Source of the DNA: Atherix ibis
Lineage: Eukaryota; Arthropoda; Insecta; Diptera; Athericidae
Direction of reading: 5' to 3'
Length of the DNA: 64,000 nucleotides
NCBI GenBank assembly: GCA_958298945.1
Contig: OY282607.1
Location: 90,775,270-90,839,269, forward strand
The notes under the pieces were generated by a model. The model worked only from the letters and a program-made list of their open reading frames with translations. It ran no database searches and was not told the DNA's origin. Shown here piece by piece: positions 34,882 to 47,439 of the stretch (its first letter is position 1; each line of letters begins with the position of its first letter). A program made the translations under genes and the position numbers.

Positions 34882-37440
34882 GTAAGTCACAAGAACATAT
34901 TTTTTTTTACTAATAAATTCGTTAAATTTTTGCAAAAGGAAAATTCGTTATGTCAGGTCCTTATTACCTAATTCTTTGGTTTCAGAAAAAATATTTTTTT
35001 TGGTAATTTGAATTTTTTTTCTATAACAATAAAATTTTTTAATGGGAAAACTCACGTGTGCTGAGGACTTTTTTTTTAATATCAAATTCTTTTATGAAAA
35101 AGAGTTTATTTATTTTGTTGTAAAATTGTGTGTGTAGGCAGTGGGAGTTGTTTTTTTTTTTTTTTGTTGATAAGGGAGAACAAGAACTGACTAGAAAAAT
35201 TACTTGTCCACTCAATCAATAGCTATCAACTGATCTGTTGGGACAATCTAGAAATTGAGAATCCATAATGGAAGGGCGAATACTCTCTAGATTCGAATGA
35301 CAAGAGAAAGGTTGTGACAATAACAATAAAAAATATCTAAGATAGAAATAAGAATAAATTGCTACAAATTGAGTTGGTTATTTGGTGTTTTCTATTTTTT
35401 TTTTTTCGTTATCGTAAAAGATCCTTTTTTTATATCAGTATCGGGATATAAAAAGGAATCGCTACAATATAAACAGTAAAGTTAGGATTAGATACAGAAA
35501 GATAGATGGGTAGGTAAAGGACGAATATGTGTACGTTTGGATTTTATATAAATAGCAAATGGCAAAAAGGACGCGTCCGACGACGGTTGCCTAACCGAAC
35601 CTCCTACTCAACCTATCGTTTAGCTGTAAAAAATTTACTTGAACAGAAATCGTTTCAAGTTCGTACCCCAAAGACTAATCTATGTGGGCAGCTAACTGTA
35701 CTTTCCACAAGGGATGATAATCTTGAATATTCTCGACGGTCTTATAAATCACATGCACTTGGTTAGAACGACGCTATTGTGTAATCCTCTCCATTCGCTT
35801 CAGTCGTTTTTGGTCGGTTTGACCTCATAGCCTAATCGGTTCAATCTTTCTTTCGAAGATGATGATACTCCCTAATAGAATATATCCTTACAGATAGGAT
35901 ACTCCCCACGTATGCTCTGCAAGCTATTCAAGTTGTCTGGTTAACAGTTTCATTATTTGTTCAATTCTGTTTGATAAAGAAAAAATAAAATAAAAAGAAA
36001 CTTTTTTTTTGCGATTACTATCATTTTGGATTTTCTTTTGTTTTTTTTATTCTTCTTCGGAATTCGTAAGGAATCTAGAAGGAAAGTTTTCGCCTACCAA
36101 AAAAACAAAAAAAAAATACGCAACAGAAATAATATAAAAAATTGAGAATAGACAAAATTCGGAGGGTCAGGCGTGATTACATAAGTGAAAAAAACTCATT
36201 CATCCTTGTTTGGGGAGATGTTGTATTTTCCGCACGTTTTGTGTGCATTTATTGTATTTCCTATTCGACATCCAAGAAATCGGTACAAAAAATTTCATCC
36301 CCTAAATAGTCCAATCATCGCATACGACATCAATCGAAGAATATTGAGTCGTCAATCATTCGTCGCCGTTAATGCAAGTACAGTCCAAGAGAAAGTATGG
36401 TACTTTAAAAAAAAAATACCTTTACACTACTTTGACCATCCCTCTATGTTGTCCTCTCTAAGGGATAAAACTTGTTAGCTCATATCCCCTGCTTGGGTTT
36501 TAAAGATAATTTCTTAACTTCAGTTCCAATACCACAACTATTTGTCATTCCAAAACAATTTTTCCAATACTTTGAAAGTCCAGTAAAAGTGAGTGAATAT
36601 TTTGAGGGTGGTTTTTTTGTTTTTTGTTTATCAATTTCCACCCCTTCTTAATCTGGAAATATCTTCTTAGCCGCTGCTATCTTCCCATCAGCAATAAAAC
36701 GTTTTTAGTCAATCTTAAAGAATGTACAGTCGTCAGCATATTTTTTCCAATTTTTTTTTTTTAAGGATGAAATTGAATCGAGAGAGTCCTTTTTTTTTTG
36801 TTCTCTATTCCTCGAAGAAGTTCTGTCCTTACTTGCCTTTGCCTTTTGTGCAAAGGAGGAATAGGAACAAATTGCGTTTCGATGATAATCATGGGATTCC
36901 TTTCACAATCTTTTAATAGAGCTGAAGAGAAAGGATACCAGAACATTGGTCACAGATGGTAGACACAGGATAGTATATGATGATGTCCTCTTGGGGCAAT
37001 TTCAAAACGATTCGTTTCTTCTTGGTTTTGTCTTTGTCTCAATGGGAATCCAATTGGAATTAGTTCAAAAGAGTGCTAGCTTTTCTTCAAATCAGACGAT
37101 CGAATAGCTACTTTCTTATTATTGTAGTATCCTTAAATGAATTGTCTTTGCAATATTGTCTATTGGAGTGATTACAATTTTCTATATCAAAAGGAGAGGA
37201 TAATCAAAATGAATAGAATTGCTAGGCAAATACAAGTAAATAAAAATATTTGTTGGTTATTCACAATAGCACTCTAAAAATTTACTTCAATAAAGGTTGA
37301 TTATGTAGGGAACGAACAGGGCGGTGAATTGATAAGTAATAAGCTTACAAGGTCTCCAGTTAAGATATCGACTTTGTGAAAATTTATTTTGCTTATTTTG
37401 GACATTTTATTTTGTAATTTTCGTTTTATTTGGTTGTTTC
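34882..37440. other. Start of a long intron or flank, unique DNA
   Basis: No exon or repeat can be supported. Short frames at 35527-35766 and 36185-36478 are unrecognised. Much of 35.2-37.3 kb is of ordinary complexity, not satellite. Confidence 0.4.
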
Positions 37441-37449
37441 TAAACCCAT

Positions 37450-38345
37450 AAAAAACACCTTTCTTAGGCACATATGTATACCGTTACACGGAACCGCCTT
37501 CAGGTATTACTTCGTAGGGCAAGGATTAAGCAAAATTTCACCCAACTGGGGAGTCTTCTTAGGATTATTGGCGTCAAGGTATCAACATTCCTCTAAGACG
37601 TCCACGAGTCCAGGATCAGAGCTACGACGCTCTCAAGGGTTAGGGGTCTCCAAACACACTCTGTCTTTCATACTTGTTCCGCGCTTTCTATCGTCCGCCA
37701 CAAGAAGGGCACATTGGGCTCTAGTCCCATTGGTAAGCCCGAGAACATCCATGTCCCGTAAACAATTTGAATAGGTCCCAAAGTCTCGTCCCAGCGGATT
37801 CGCACCTGGGATGAGACGATGGGTTTATCTGCCATCAAAAGCTACATCCCAACGGCTTTGTCACCAACGCCCAGATTTCGTTTTTTCTTTGGTATGTGCC
37901 TAGGATCGCGCCATCGCTTTTCTACAACATTTCAATTGGTATTATTCCACCCACAACACGCTCGGCCTCGCATGACACCGTTAAGATTGCGCCGGCTATC
38001 CTCAGTGCGCTTCAAGCATAATCAGCGCATTCGCCCAAATCGGTGCAGTATAGACCAGAATTGACCTGAGCCCGGTTCCCAACAGAGTCCTGCTACTCTG
38101 CTTAGGTCAACCAAGATTGGGTATTAGACGTGCCGGAGCTATCACTACCCTTGCTGAATTTTCACCCACGTATAATAGGTGGTTCTGAAACTGCAGCCTC
38201 CAAATACTTCAGTGATGAACCTGAGCTCACCCGTGATGTATTCTGGAACGCGCACTAAGCCCAGAGCGTCAAGAATGCAATCCCATCTCGCCGAGTTGAA
38301 GATTTTTTTACGTCTGGGATTATGATGGCGCAATACTTCATGGAA
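37450..38345 (-). pseudogene. Decayed R1/jockey-like non-LTR retrotransposon ORF2, C-terminal half
   Basis: Reading the minus strand, the reverse-transcriptase text IFNSARWDCILDALG with VRVPEYI (about 38260-38310) is typical of the insect R1/jockey superfamily. It ends at stops around VKIQQG, where GVPQGSVLGP is expected. The frame then jumps to ILVYTAPIWANAL (about 38010-38055), the post-RT LLYGAPIW motif. The catalytic (Y/F)xDD region between them is therefore deleted. Further decayed motifs follow: THRLIP, LFTGHGCSRAY and SPMCPSCGG (about 37690-37860), the usual C-terminal block ahead of a CPxC-type zinc knuckle. Many stops and frame changes make it non-functional. Plus-strand frames at 37430-38064 are shadows. 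Confidence 0.8.
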
Positions 38346-38459
38346 TCTCTTTTCTGCATCTCACTATCTATGGCACGACGCGCAGTGTTGAGACCAAATA
38401 GACAGCATCCAGAGTAGAGCGAGCTGAAGACGTATTGGATTTCAGATTAGCTTCTCTGC

Positions 38460-41400
38460 CCTTCAGTGAACTCCTTCAATCCCCTCTGGGTCCAGAAGAC
38501 AAATTCCACGATAGGATACAGGGTCTTCCGGTGGTCCACTTTCCTTTGGAAGCAGCACAAGGCGTTGCCTCTTCCAACGCCAAAGATCGATTATTAAAGA
38601 CCTAGAAAATAATTTTTGCATGTGCTTCAATCGCTGCTCTGAACGTAACGGAGGCTCATAGCATTGGGGACAGGTTGCGAGCTAAAAGCATTTTTCTCTC
38701 AGGGATTATGGCCGCGCAGTACTTCATGGAACCGCCTCTCCACCTCTTATTCTCTCTTTGCTTTAGATAGGCTTCACTCGGTTGCATAAAATACACTCTA
38801 GGATTTTCCCCTCTGGGGCCAGAAGACAAATTCTACGATAGGATGTACGGTCTTTAGCTGGTGCAGTTTCCTCTGGAAGTAGCACAAGGCGTTGCCTCTT
38901 CCAATGTTCAGGATCAGTTATCAAAGACCTCGAAACTAATTTTGCATGTGCCTTAATCGCTTCTCTTAACGCGTAGCGGGGTTATAGCATTGGGGACAGA
39001 GGAGGGAACCTCCTCTCCACGTCTTACTCTCTCTTTGCTTTAGATAGGCTTCCCTCGGTTGCATAAAATATACTCTAGGATTTTCCCCTCTGGGTCCAGA
39101 AGACAAATTCCACCATAGGATACAGGGTCTTCAGGTGGTCCACTTTTCTTTGGAAGTGGCACAAGGCCTTGCCTCTTCCAACGTTAAGGATCGATTATTA
39201 AAGACCTCGAAAATAATTTTTGCATGTGGTCTTTCAGATCGCTGCTCTTAACGTAACGTAGGGTCAAAGCATTGGGGGCAGGTGCGAATTGGAAGCATTT
39301 TGCACCTCAGAGATTATGACCGCCCAGTACTTCATGGAACCTTCTCTCCACCTCTTACTCTATATGGCATAACGGGCAGTGCTGAGACAAAATCAAAGAG
39401 CATCCAGTGTGTAGCGCGACCACCTGTAGCTATATTTGTTTTGATAGGCTTCCCTGCCCCTTGAATTGGTTATATAAAATACTGTCTAGGACTTCCCCCA
39501 CTGGATCCAGAAGATAAATTGTACGGGTCTTCAGGATCAAGGGTCTTCAGGTGGTCCACTTTTCCTTGGAAGTAGCACAAAACTTTACCTCTTCCAACGC
39601 CAAGGATTGGTTATTAAAGACCTCGAAACTAATTTTTGCATGTACCTTAATTGCTGCTCTTTACGCAACAGAGGGTATAGCCTGGGGACATGTGCGAATT
39701 GGAAGCATTTTGCACGTCAGGGATTATGACCGCGCAGTACTTCATGGAACCTTCTCTCCACCTCTTACTCTCTATGGCATAACGGGCAGTGCTGAGACCA
39801 AATCAAACAGCATCCAGTGTGGAGCGCGACCCCCTGTAGCTAAATTTGCTTTGATAGGCTTCCCAGCCCCTTTAATTGGTTACATAAAATACTGTCTAGG
39901 ACTTCCCCCACTGGATCCGGAAGATAAATTGTACGGCTCTTCAGGATAAAGGGTCTTCAGGTGGTTCAGTTTCCTTTGGAAGTACCACAAGGCGTTGCCT
40001 CTTCCAACGTTAAGGATCGGTTATTAAAGACCTCGAAAATAATTTTTGCATGTGGTCTTTAAGATCGCTGCTCTTAACGTAACGGGGGGTCATAGCATTG
40101 AGGACAGGTGCGAATTGGAAGCATTTTGCACCTCAGGGATTATGACCGCGCAGTACTTCATGGAACCTTCTCTCCACCTCTTACTCTCTATGGCATAACG
40201 GGCAGTGCTGAGACCAAATCAAAGAGCATCCAGTGTGGAGCGCGACCCCCTGTAGCTAAATTTGCTTTGATATGCTTCCCTGCCCCTTTAATTGGTTACA
40301 TAAAATACTGTCTAGGACTTCCCCCCACTGGATCCAGAAGATAAATTGTACGGGTCTTCAGGATAAAGGGTCTTCAGGTGGTTCAGTTTCCTTTGAAAGT
40401 ACCACAAGGCGTTGCCCCTTCCAACGTTAAGGATCGGTTATTTAAGACCTCGAAACTAATTTTTGCGTGTACCTTAATTGCTGCTCTTTACGCAACAAAG
40501 GGTATAGCCTGGGAATATGTGCGAATTGGAAGCATTTTGCACCTCAGGGAATGTGACCGCCCAGTACTTCATGGAACCTTCTCTCCACCTCTTACTCTCT
40601 ATGGCATAACGGGTAGTGCTGAGACCAAATCAAAGAGCATCCAGTGTGGAGCGCGACCCCCTGTAGCTAAATTTGCTTTGATAGGCTTCCCAGCCCCTTT
40701 AATTGGTTACATAAAATACTGTCTAGGACTTCCCCCACTGGATCCAGAAGATAAATTGTACGGGTCTTCAGGATAAAGGGTCTTCAGGTGGTTCAGTTTC
40801 CTTTGAAAGTACCACAAGGCGTTGCCCCTTCCAACGTTAAGGATCGGTTATTTAAGACCTCGAAAATAATTTTTGCATGTGGTCTTTAAGATCGCTGCTC
40901 TTAACGTAACGGAGGGTCATAGCATTGCGGAGAGGTGTGAGTTGGAAGCATTTTGCACCTTAGGGATTATGACCGCGCAGTACTTCATGGAACCTTCTCT
41001 CCACCTCTTACTCTCTATGGCATAACGGGCAGTGCTGAGACCAAATCAAAGAGCATACAGTGTGGAGCGCGACCCCCTGTAGCTAAATTTGCTTTGATAG
41101 GCTTCCCAGCCCCTTTAATTGGTTACATAAAATACTGTCTAGGACTTCCCCCACTGGATCCGGAAGATAAATTGTACGGCTCTTCAGGATAAAGGGTCTT
41201 CAGGTGGTTCAGTTTTCTTTGAAAGTACCACAAGGCGTTGCCCCTTCCAACGTTAAGGATCGGTTATTTAAGACCTCGAAACTAATTTTTGCATGTACCT
41301 TAATTGCTGCTCTTTACGCAACAGAGGGTATAGCCTGGGGACATGTGCGAATTGGAAGCATTTTGCACGTCAGGGATTATGACCGCGCAGTACTTCATGG

Positions 41401-41720
41401 AACCTTCTCTCCACCTCTTACTCTCTATGGCATAACGGGCAGTGCTGAGACCAAATCAAAGAGCATCCAGTATGGAGCGCGACCCCCTGTAGCTAAATTT
41501 GCTTTGATAGGCTTCCCAGTCCCTTTAATTGGTTGCATAAAATACTCTCTGGGACTTCCCCACTGGATTCAGAAGATAAATTGTACGGGTCTTCATGATA
41601 AAGGGTCTTCAGGTGGTGCACTCTCCTTTGGAAGTACCACTACGCGTTGCCTCTTCCAACGTTAAGGATCGGTTATTAACGATTACAAGGCGTTGCCTCT
41701 TAACCCAACGGAGTTCAGAG
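38460..41720 (-). repeat. Tandem array derived from the RT segment of the adjacent retrotransposon
   Basis: About nine units run through the array. Anchor AGACCTCGAAA and variants lie at about 38604, 38931, 39208, 39624, 40034, 40451, 40861, 41277 and 41676. The first two intervals are truncated; later ones alternate 416, 410, 417, 410 and 416. Two subtypes alternate: A (ATAATTTTTGCATGTGGTCT) and B (CTAATTTTTGCATGTACCTT). The higher-order unit is therefore about 826 bp. The minus strand of every unit decodes to RT text: WKRQRLVLLPK-like, then SYRGICLLDPEG, SRSTLDAL with ARYAIESKRW, and MKYCAVIIPEVQNASNS, which aligns with the segment just before FNSARWDC in the neighbouring fossil. Repeated plus-strand frames of 78-153 residues (LHGTFSPPLTLYGITGSAET) are antisense artefacts. 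Confidence 0.88.
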
Positions 41721-43950
41721 TAGTTCATCCTGGGTTCGCTGGTCAAGTTTCGAACTCCCTTTAAACATAGCCACCAGTTGCTACTGAGAAAACAAACTGA
41801 TGCCAACTCGTATGTCCGTTTTTAGCTAATAAAAGTTTTTTTTTTTTTTTAAATAAAAATTTTGTCTAAATGGCAAATTTATTCACAATAATAATAATAA
41901 TTCCAATAAAATTATTCAAAATATGGTAAAAAAAAAATGAAATTAATTAAAGCAAAAAACGAAAACTATCGAAATGTGAGAAGACAAATCGTGCCGTGCT
42001 GTGCCGTGCCAGTTTTGCTTATATGCAAAATTAAGAAAATAGAAAAACTTTTGAAAATTTGGCAAAAGTTGATGGAATATTACAACTTTTAAGTACGAAT
42101 TAAGAAAGCTAACTTTTCGCATATAAGTAATGAAAATTACCACCAAACAAACAAGTGGTTGTTAAAAAGTTTCCATTTAAGTTTTCCATTCATTTCACTT
42201 CCCATTTTTGTACAGATGCTTTTATTGTGGTCTGTATACGCTTATTCATAACATTTGGGGTTGGTTACTGATGTCGATAAGATGGTTATATGGGTTGGTG
42301 GGGTGGGGGGGGGGGGGTGGTAGGTTTACTTTAGGTTATGATTTTCATCTGAGCTTTCGTTATTATCATTCATGCTGAGTTGGCAATTTCCTTTCTCTCC
42401 TCCAAACCCCCATTACCATATCGATAGTATTACTTACCAAATCGTCGTACACGTACATTTACTTTAGTGGCATCTGTTTGAATTTAATCGAAAACTTTCC
42501 GAATTTAATCGAGATGAATTTTCTCCATACGATAAATATATGGAAATTTCCATACGGATATGATCATCTTTGTGAACTAATGCTAATAGGATGGAATAGA
42601 GAATAGCATAGGATACGATATAGGGTAATCGAGCAGAAATTTTCGTAAATAAGGCTGCCTAGTTGAGATAGTAGATTTGGCATTCGTATTAAAATTCCAA
42701 CTTGTATTTTTTATACTTTTTGGCTTCTCATTTTGGTAATTGTAAAAGCTTTGTCTTATTTTGTAGAAACTTTTCAACTTTTTCCTCACATCTTGTCTTT
42801 TGACTCAGCAGCACAAATTTTGTGTTCTATCGTATCCAAAGTACTGTGCATAGTGAAGAGAATCATTTTAATTTTAATATTCTTCATTTTCCAACTAATC
42901 TTCATCGTTTCAATGATGCAGTTTGAAATTTTCTCTTAACCTCACTTCAACAAAAATTTTGAATGCATCGAAACATATATGATGTACTGTATCACATTTA
43001 ATGGCGGTATCAAAGAGAAATAGGAGTTCATAACTTTCATAATAATCATTCTGTAGTTTCGTGTTTCCAATTCTGAAAGAAGAAGACGAACACGATGTGA
43101 TGCCTTGGGTTTTATGAAGAGTGTTTTGATTATTCGCGCATTTATTGAAATTTATACCTCATTATGTGCAGGCTGACTGTTTGCTTTTGAAAATAAAAGA
43201 AACGGAAACAGAAGCAGACGGTGAAGTTGGAAGTTGGAAGTTTGAAGTGGCAAAGGTTGGTCTCGTTCGCGGCAGTCATTCGTGTCTTATCCCAGCATTC
43301 AGGGACTATTCACAAAGTCAGTCGTGTTCTTATATATAAAATATTTTCTGTATGCTGTCTATCTCCTGGGCCACCTCGCACGGTTGTTCCAATAACGTAC
43401 GAATAACCAAAACAAGTCGTGTTCATGGCATTCAATATTCGTTGTATGTACATAGAAACTCTCGGCTTGCTTTACTGATCAAGTGCTAAACGAAGTATAA
43501 ACCTCAAAACAGAAGCTGTAATACTATTAGTGGTGTTGCTGATGGTTATGAGACTAGGTGGTATTAACACGTTCTCGTTGTTAGTAAAACTGATACTGAT
43601 ACCTTTTGCTAATAGTGATACTACAACCGAAACCGATGCTTTTATAATACTCCAAATGTTCATGGGGAAAAAAAATTAATAGAATAACAAAATTCTGATA
43701 TGGTATTAATGTCGATGATTTTACAAACTATTTATATAAATTAATAATGCATTAAAAGAATTTTTCAATTTATCTAAAAAGTTTTATTATCAAAGTTTGA
43801 GAAGAAAATTTCTTTAAAAAATCTTTGGTAAATTTAAAAACAAAACAACTCTTTCGCAAAAGTATCAGTAAAAAAGGAACAGCAAAAAATTATATTTTAG
43901 TAAAAATGCAATATAAAAAAAATGGTTTTGTTATTGGTACATGTTATTTT
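41721..43950. other. Unique AT-rich stretch with G-run
   Basis: No gene is supported. A GTGGGGTGGGG-type G-run with 13 consecutive G lies at 42296-42320. A weak exon-like interval at 43169-43254 is discussed under rejected items. Confidence 0.45.
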
Positions 43951-43952
43951 AC

Positions 43953-45692
43953 AGGATTATCCAATTTGTATCATCGGAAAGTAAAGTTAATTAACACCTA
44001 CTTAAAATTAAGATTTTGCAAAAATGCTTCTTTTGTTAAATTGATTGGACTTTGCCATTATTCGTGAAATTTTTTATTAGAAAAATGTCCATCAAAAAAC
44101 TCCTTTTTTTTAGATAATTTTTGATGGTATTTTTTGGACATATTTCGGAGTGTGATTCGGCAATTATTGGGCGGATATTGGTTTTTAAAAGCTGCAAAAG
44201 TTTGATGGTTAGTTGCGTTAATACAAAAAGTTCAACCACGTCAAATTAGCCGATCTTGCAGACTAATTGATATCATCAAATCTCGGAATTAGGCGTTCTG
44301 AAAACTTTTCGCGCAATAAAGCAAAAACGTCTCCTATTATGTGGCTTGTGGCACCGTCTTATTGATTAAAAATCTTCAAGTTCCGGACATAAAAGTTTGG
44401 TTTTCGTTGGGCCATTGCAGTCAAATTTAACGGAAACTGTTTTTCCATCTTAATTTTCAAAAATATATAACACCTTTCGACTAAAATGCACCCCAAATCG
44501 TTTTTGGACGCGGATGCAATGGCTTCTCTATAGTCCCTTGTGGGTTTTCAGAGCCCCATGTATGGCAATGTTGCTTATTTACATATCCAAAGATATTGGT
44601 TAGTTTTCTGCGTAAATACGATCTTTTGCATAGCCCCACGAGAAATAGTCCACATCGTCAAATCTGCCGATCTTGGCGACTAATTAATGTTATCAAATCT
44701 CGGAATTAGGCGTTCTCAGAACTTTTCGGGCAATAAAACAAAAACGTCTCGTTTATGTGGCTTGTGGCACTGTTTTGTTGAAACCACATATGGTCCAGAT
44801 TAAAAATCTTCAAGTTCAGGAAAAAAACAAGTCGGTTTTCATAGTGCCTTTGCACTCAAATTTAACAAAATATGTTTTTCCATCTTCATTTTGAAATATA
44901 ATGACACCTTTCGACTTAACTGCACGCCAGACAGTCTTTTGTCGCAGATACAAAGGCTTCTCTACAGTCCCTTGTGGGTTTTCAGAGCCCCATGTATAAT
45001 AATTTTGCTTATTTACATATCCACCAAGCGAGAAATGAGCCTCATTGCTAGAGAAAATTTTACGTAACAAAGATATTGGATAGTTTTCTGCGTAAATACA
45101 ATCTTTAGCGTAGCCCAACAAGAAAAAGTCTAACGGCGTCAAATCGGCCGATCTTGGAGACTAATTGATATCATCAAATCTCGGAATTAGGCAATAAAGC
45201 AAAAACGTCTGCTATTATAATGCTTTTGGCACAGTTTTGTTGAAACCACATATGGTCCAGATTACAAATCTTCAAGTTCAGGACAAAAACAAGTCGGCTT
45301 TCATAGGGCCTTACCACTCAGAATTGACGAAAGCTGTTTTTCCATTCTCATTTTCAAAGATATGACACCTTTCCACTAAAATGCACACCAGATAGTTTTT
45401 TGTTGCGTATGCAATGGGTTCTATACATTCCCTTGTGGGTTTTTAGAGCCCCATTCATAAAAATTTTTGTTCATTTACATATCCACCGAGCGAGAAATGA
45501 GCAAAAAAAATTTTTTTACTACAAAATTTTAACGTGCCTATAAATTCTAAGGCAGAAAGTTTTCTTTATATTTTGAATAAATGGCAATTCCTAATCTAAG
45601 CAGCGACCACGTGTCTGGATGACATTTATCTTTGAGATCTGTCAAATGACGGTGCCATACTTTCCGACCTACAAAAATGGATTACCGATAAT
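43953..45692 (-). mobile_element. Family-D mariner-like element with internal triplication
   Basis: The left terminus GGATTATCCAATTTGTATCA, then TCGGAAAGTA, matches in inverted form the right end at 45656-45692 (CATACTTTCCGACCTACAAA, then AATGGATTACC). In between, a minus-strand transposase segment is present about three times. Anchors of the CGATCTTG(C/G)AGACTAATTG type are at about 44251, 44669 and 45149. The element is about 1.74 kb, longer than a normal mariner because of this duplication. Confidence 0.75.
44240..45500 (-). pseudogene. Scrambled family-D transposase
   Basis: The best frame (44816-45142, minus) begins MTPLDFFLLGYAKDCIYAEN, which in a normal protein follows the third catalytic Asp. 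It then continues with NEAHFSLGGYVNKQNYYTWG and SENPQGTVEKPLYLRQKTVW, which normally precede the second Asp. The order is thus C-terminal then central, as expected when a tandem internal duplication joins the end of one copy to the middle of the next. Copies at 44.25-44.6 and 45.2-45.5 kb repeat the central segment with other stops and indels. No complete Asp triad is present in any frame, so this is inactive. Confidence 0.75.
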
Positions 45693-47430
45693 TCTTAGTT
45701 AAACATTATACAATAATTTAGAATAAAAATGCGATTAATTTACGTATTTGAATAAAAACAAAACAATAGTTGCGCCTTTATCACGTTCAAAAAGTACTAT
45801 TTTTTTTTTGTTCTTTTTTTTCCACCACTTACATTTGGTATTAACATTTCTAACCTCCACTGTTGTCTATTCTACTTCAATTGTTCAGTAACAGTCGCGT
45901 CAGATCTCTTCGTAAATTCTTCTTATTCTTTTTAATTTTCAAATTATGACCCCAATTTTCCTTTTATTTTTTTTGTTTTTTAAAGATAATTTTTTTTCTA
46001 ATAACAACGCTTCAAAAAGAAAAGAAAAAAACAGGAAAAATAATTACAAAAAACAAAGCAAGAAAAAAATGGCAGCCGCCACTCTTTTGACATTCCCCAA
46101 CCTCAGAGTACAACCATTGAATGCATGGTGGTGGAATTGTTTGCGGATGTTTCCCACGGTGGTTCGGTTTAACTAAACAAAATGCCGTGATTATGATTGC
46201 GATTACGATTACGATTACGATTATTATTACTATTATGTTTGTGATTATTATCGTGTTACGTTCATCAAATGTAAATACGAAAACAAAGAGAATCGAACCA
46301 ACAACAACAACAACGTCAATTCTCACCATTGAGCAGAGACTAGACTGTGCATGCGACGGGCAAGAACGGTTGGTAACTCAACTCGATGGAAATTATTGTA
46401 ATCAGAACAGGTGGAATGGTATGGAGCATGGCTAAGGTTGGGTGGTGGTGATGGATAGTGGCTGGGGTGAGTTTCGGGAAGGCTGGGAATTGAAAGAGAA
46501 AATAATCGTGCATGTTTGACAACGACGACAAACCGTTTGACATTTTTGCATTATTACGAAATTGGTATTGCTTGTTATAATAACTTAGCATAAACTCTGT
46601 CGGCACAGTAGTAGTTGTTGGCAAAGATTGTGAAGCCATCCATCCATCCATTTATGGATTCGTGTTTCTGCGCTCAATCTTCCATAGTCAGTCGCACTTT
46701 GCCAATTTGTGTTTTCTTTGTGGCTTTGCGTTCTTTCTAATAATATTTATTTTCCGTTAAGCCCAATTACATATAAACGTTGTTTCGGTATTTCGCATAA
46801 AACCGGCCGCAAATTGTGCTTTAGTAACAAATCCTTTTCAAATCTCATTAAAATTGCAATCGTACTGATAAAGTGGGTAATTATTATCATTACTTATTCC
46901 AGATTCTCTATGTAAATTTTCTTCTTTTTTTTTTCTTTGCTCCTAATTCCATTTAACATGGCGTGATTCGCTTTTCTTCTAATTCTGATTGCCATCTCCG
47001 CCCACGGAATCTGTTTCCGTTTCGTTCCTCTTTGGTCCGCCTATGTGTTGTGTTCCATTGTCATTATTTCGTACAGTAAAATCTGTCAACAAAGTTAACA
47101 CGTTAAGCCGATTAATATTTGCTGATGAATTCATACAAACACGGCAGACAGCACTTGTGAATTTATTGTTGATTTTTTTTTGTTTGTTCAACACTTTTTA
47201 CCTTTGCACGCAATAGTCGAGATTTTTTTTTTTCGTTTTTTTTTCTTTTCTTTTTTTCTTTTAAATCCAAAAGCGACAAGAATAATTTGAAGAATTCATT
47301 AAATTAAGCACACCAAAAGTAATGAGCATCAAATCGGGGATTACTACTGAAAATTTATTAATTACAATAGAATGTATTTGATATTGTATTACAATATTTC
47401 AAATGTTTTCATATTTTTTACCTTCTAATA
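45693..47430. other. Non-coding stretch with simple repeats
   Basis: A short (GATTAC)n tract lies at 46195-46223. Poly-T and CT-rich tracts occur at 45800-46000 and 47220-47270. Short frames at 46012-46435 overlap on both strands. No gene is supported. Confidence 0.45.
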
Positions 47431-47439
47431 TTTTTTTAT

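Noticed and set aside
39282..41665. A series of similar open frames with LHGTFSPPLTLYGITGSAET
   Set aside because: They are antisense to the RT-derived repeat. The minus strand decodes to known RT motifs, so the plus-strand frames are shadows.
43169..43254. Exon-like interval after TGTGCAG encoding ADCLLLKIKETETEADGEVG
   Set aside because: The right border is GTTGGT, a weak donor, and the GGAAGTTGGAAGTTTGAAG text is simple repeat. Frame openness over 28 codons can be chance.
46195..46223. (GATTAC)n as a telomere-like repeat
   Set aside because: Only about four units inside unique DNA. It is not a known insect telomere sequence such as TTAGG.
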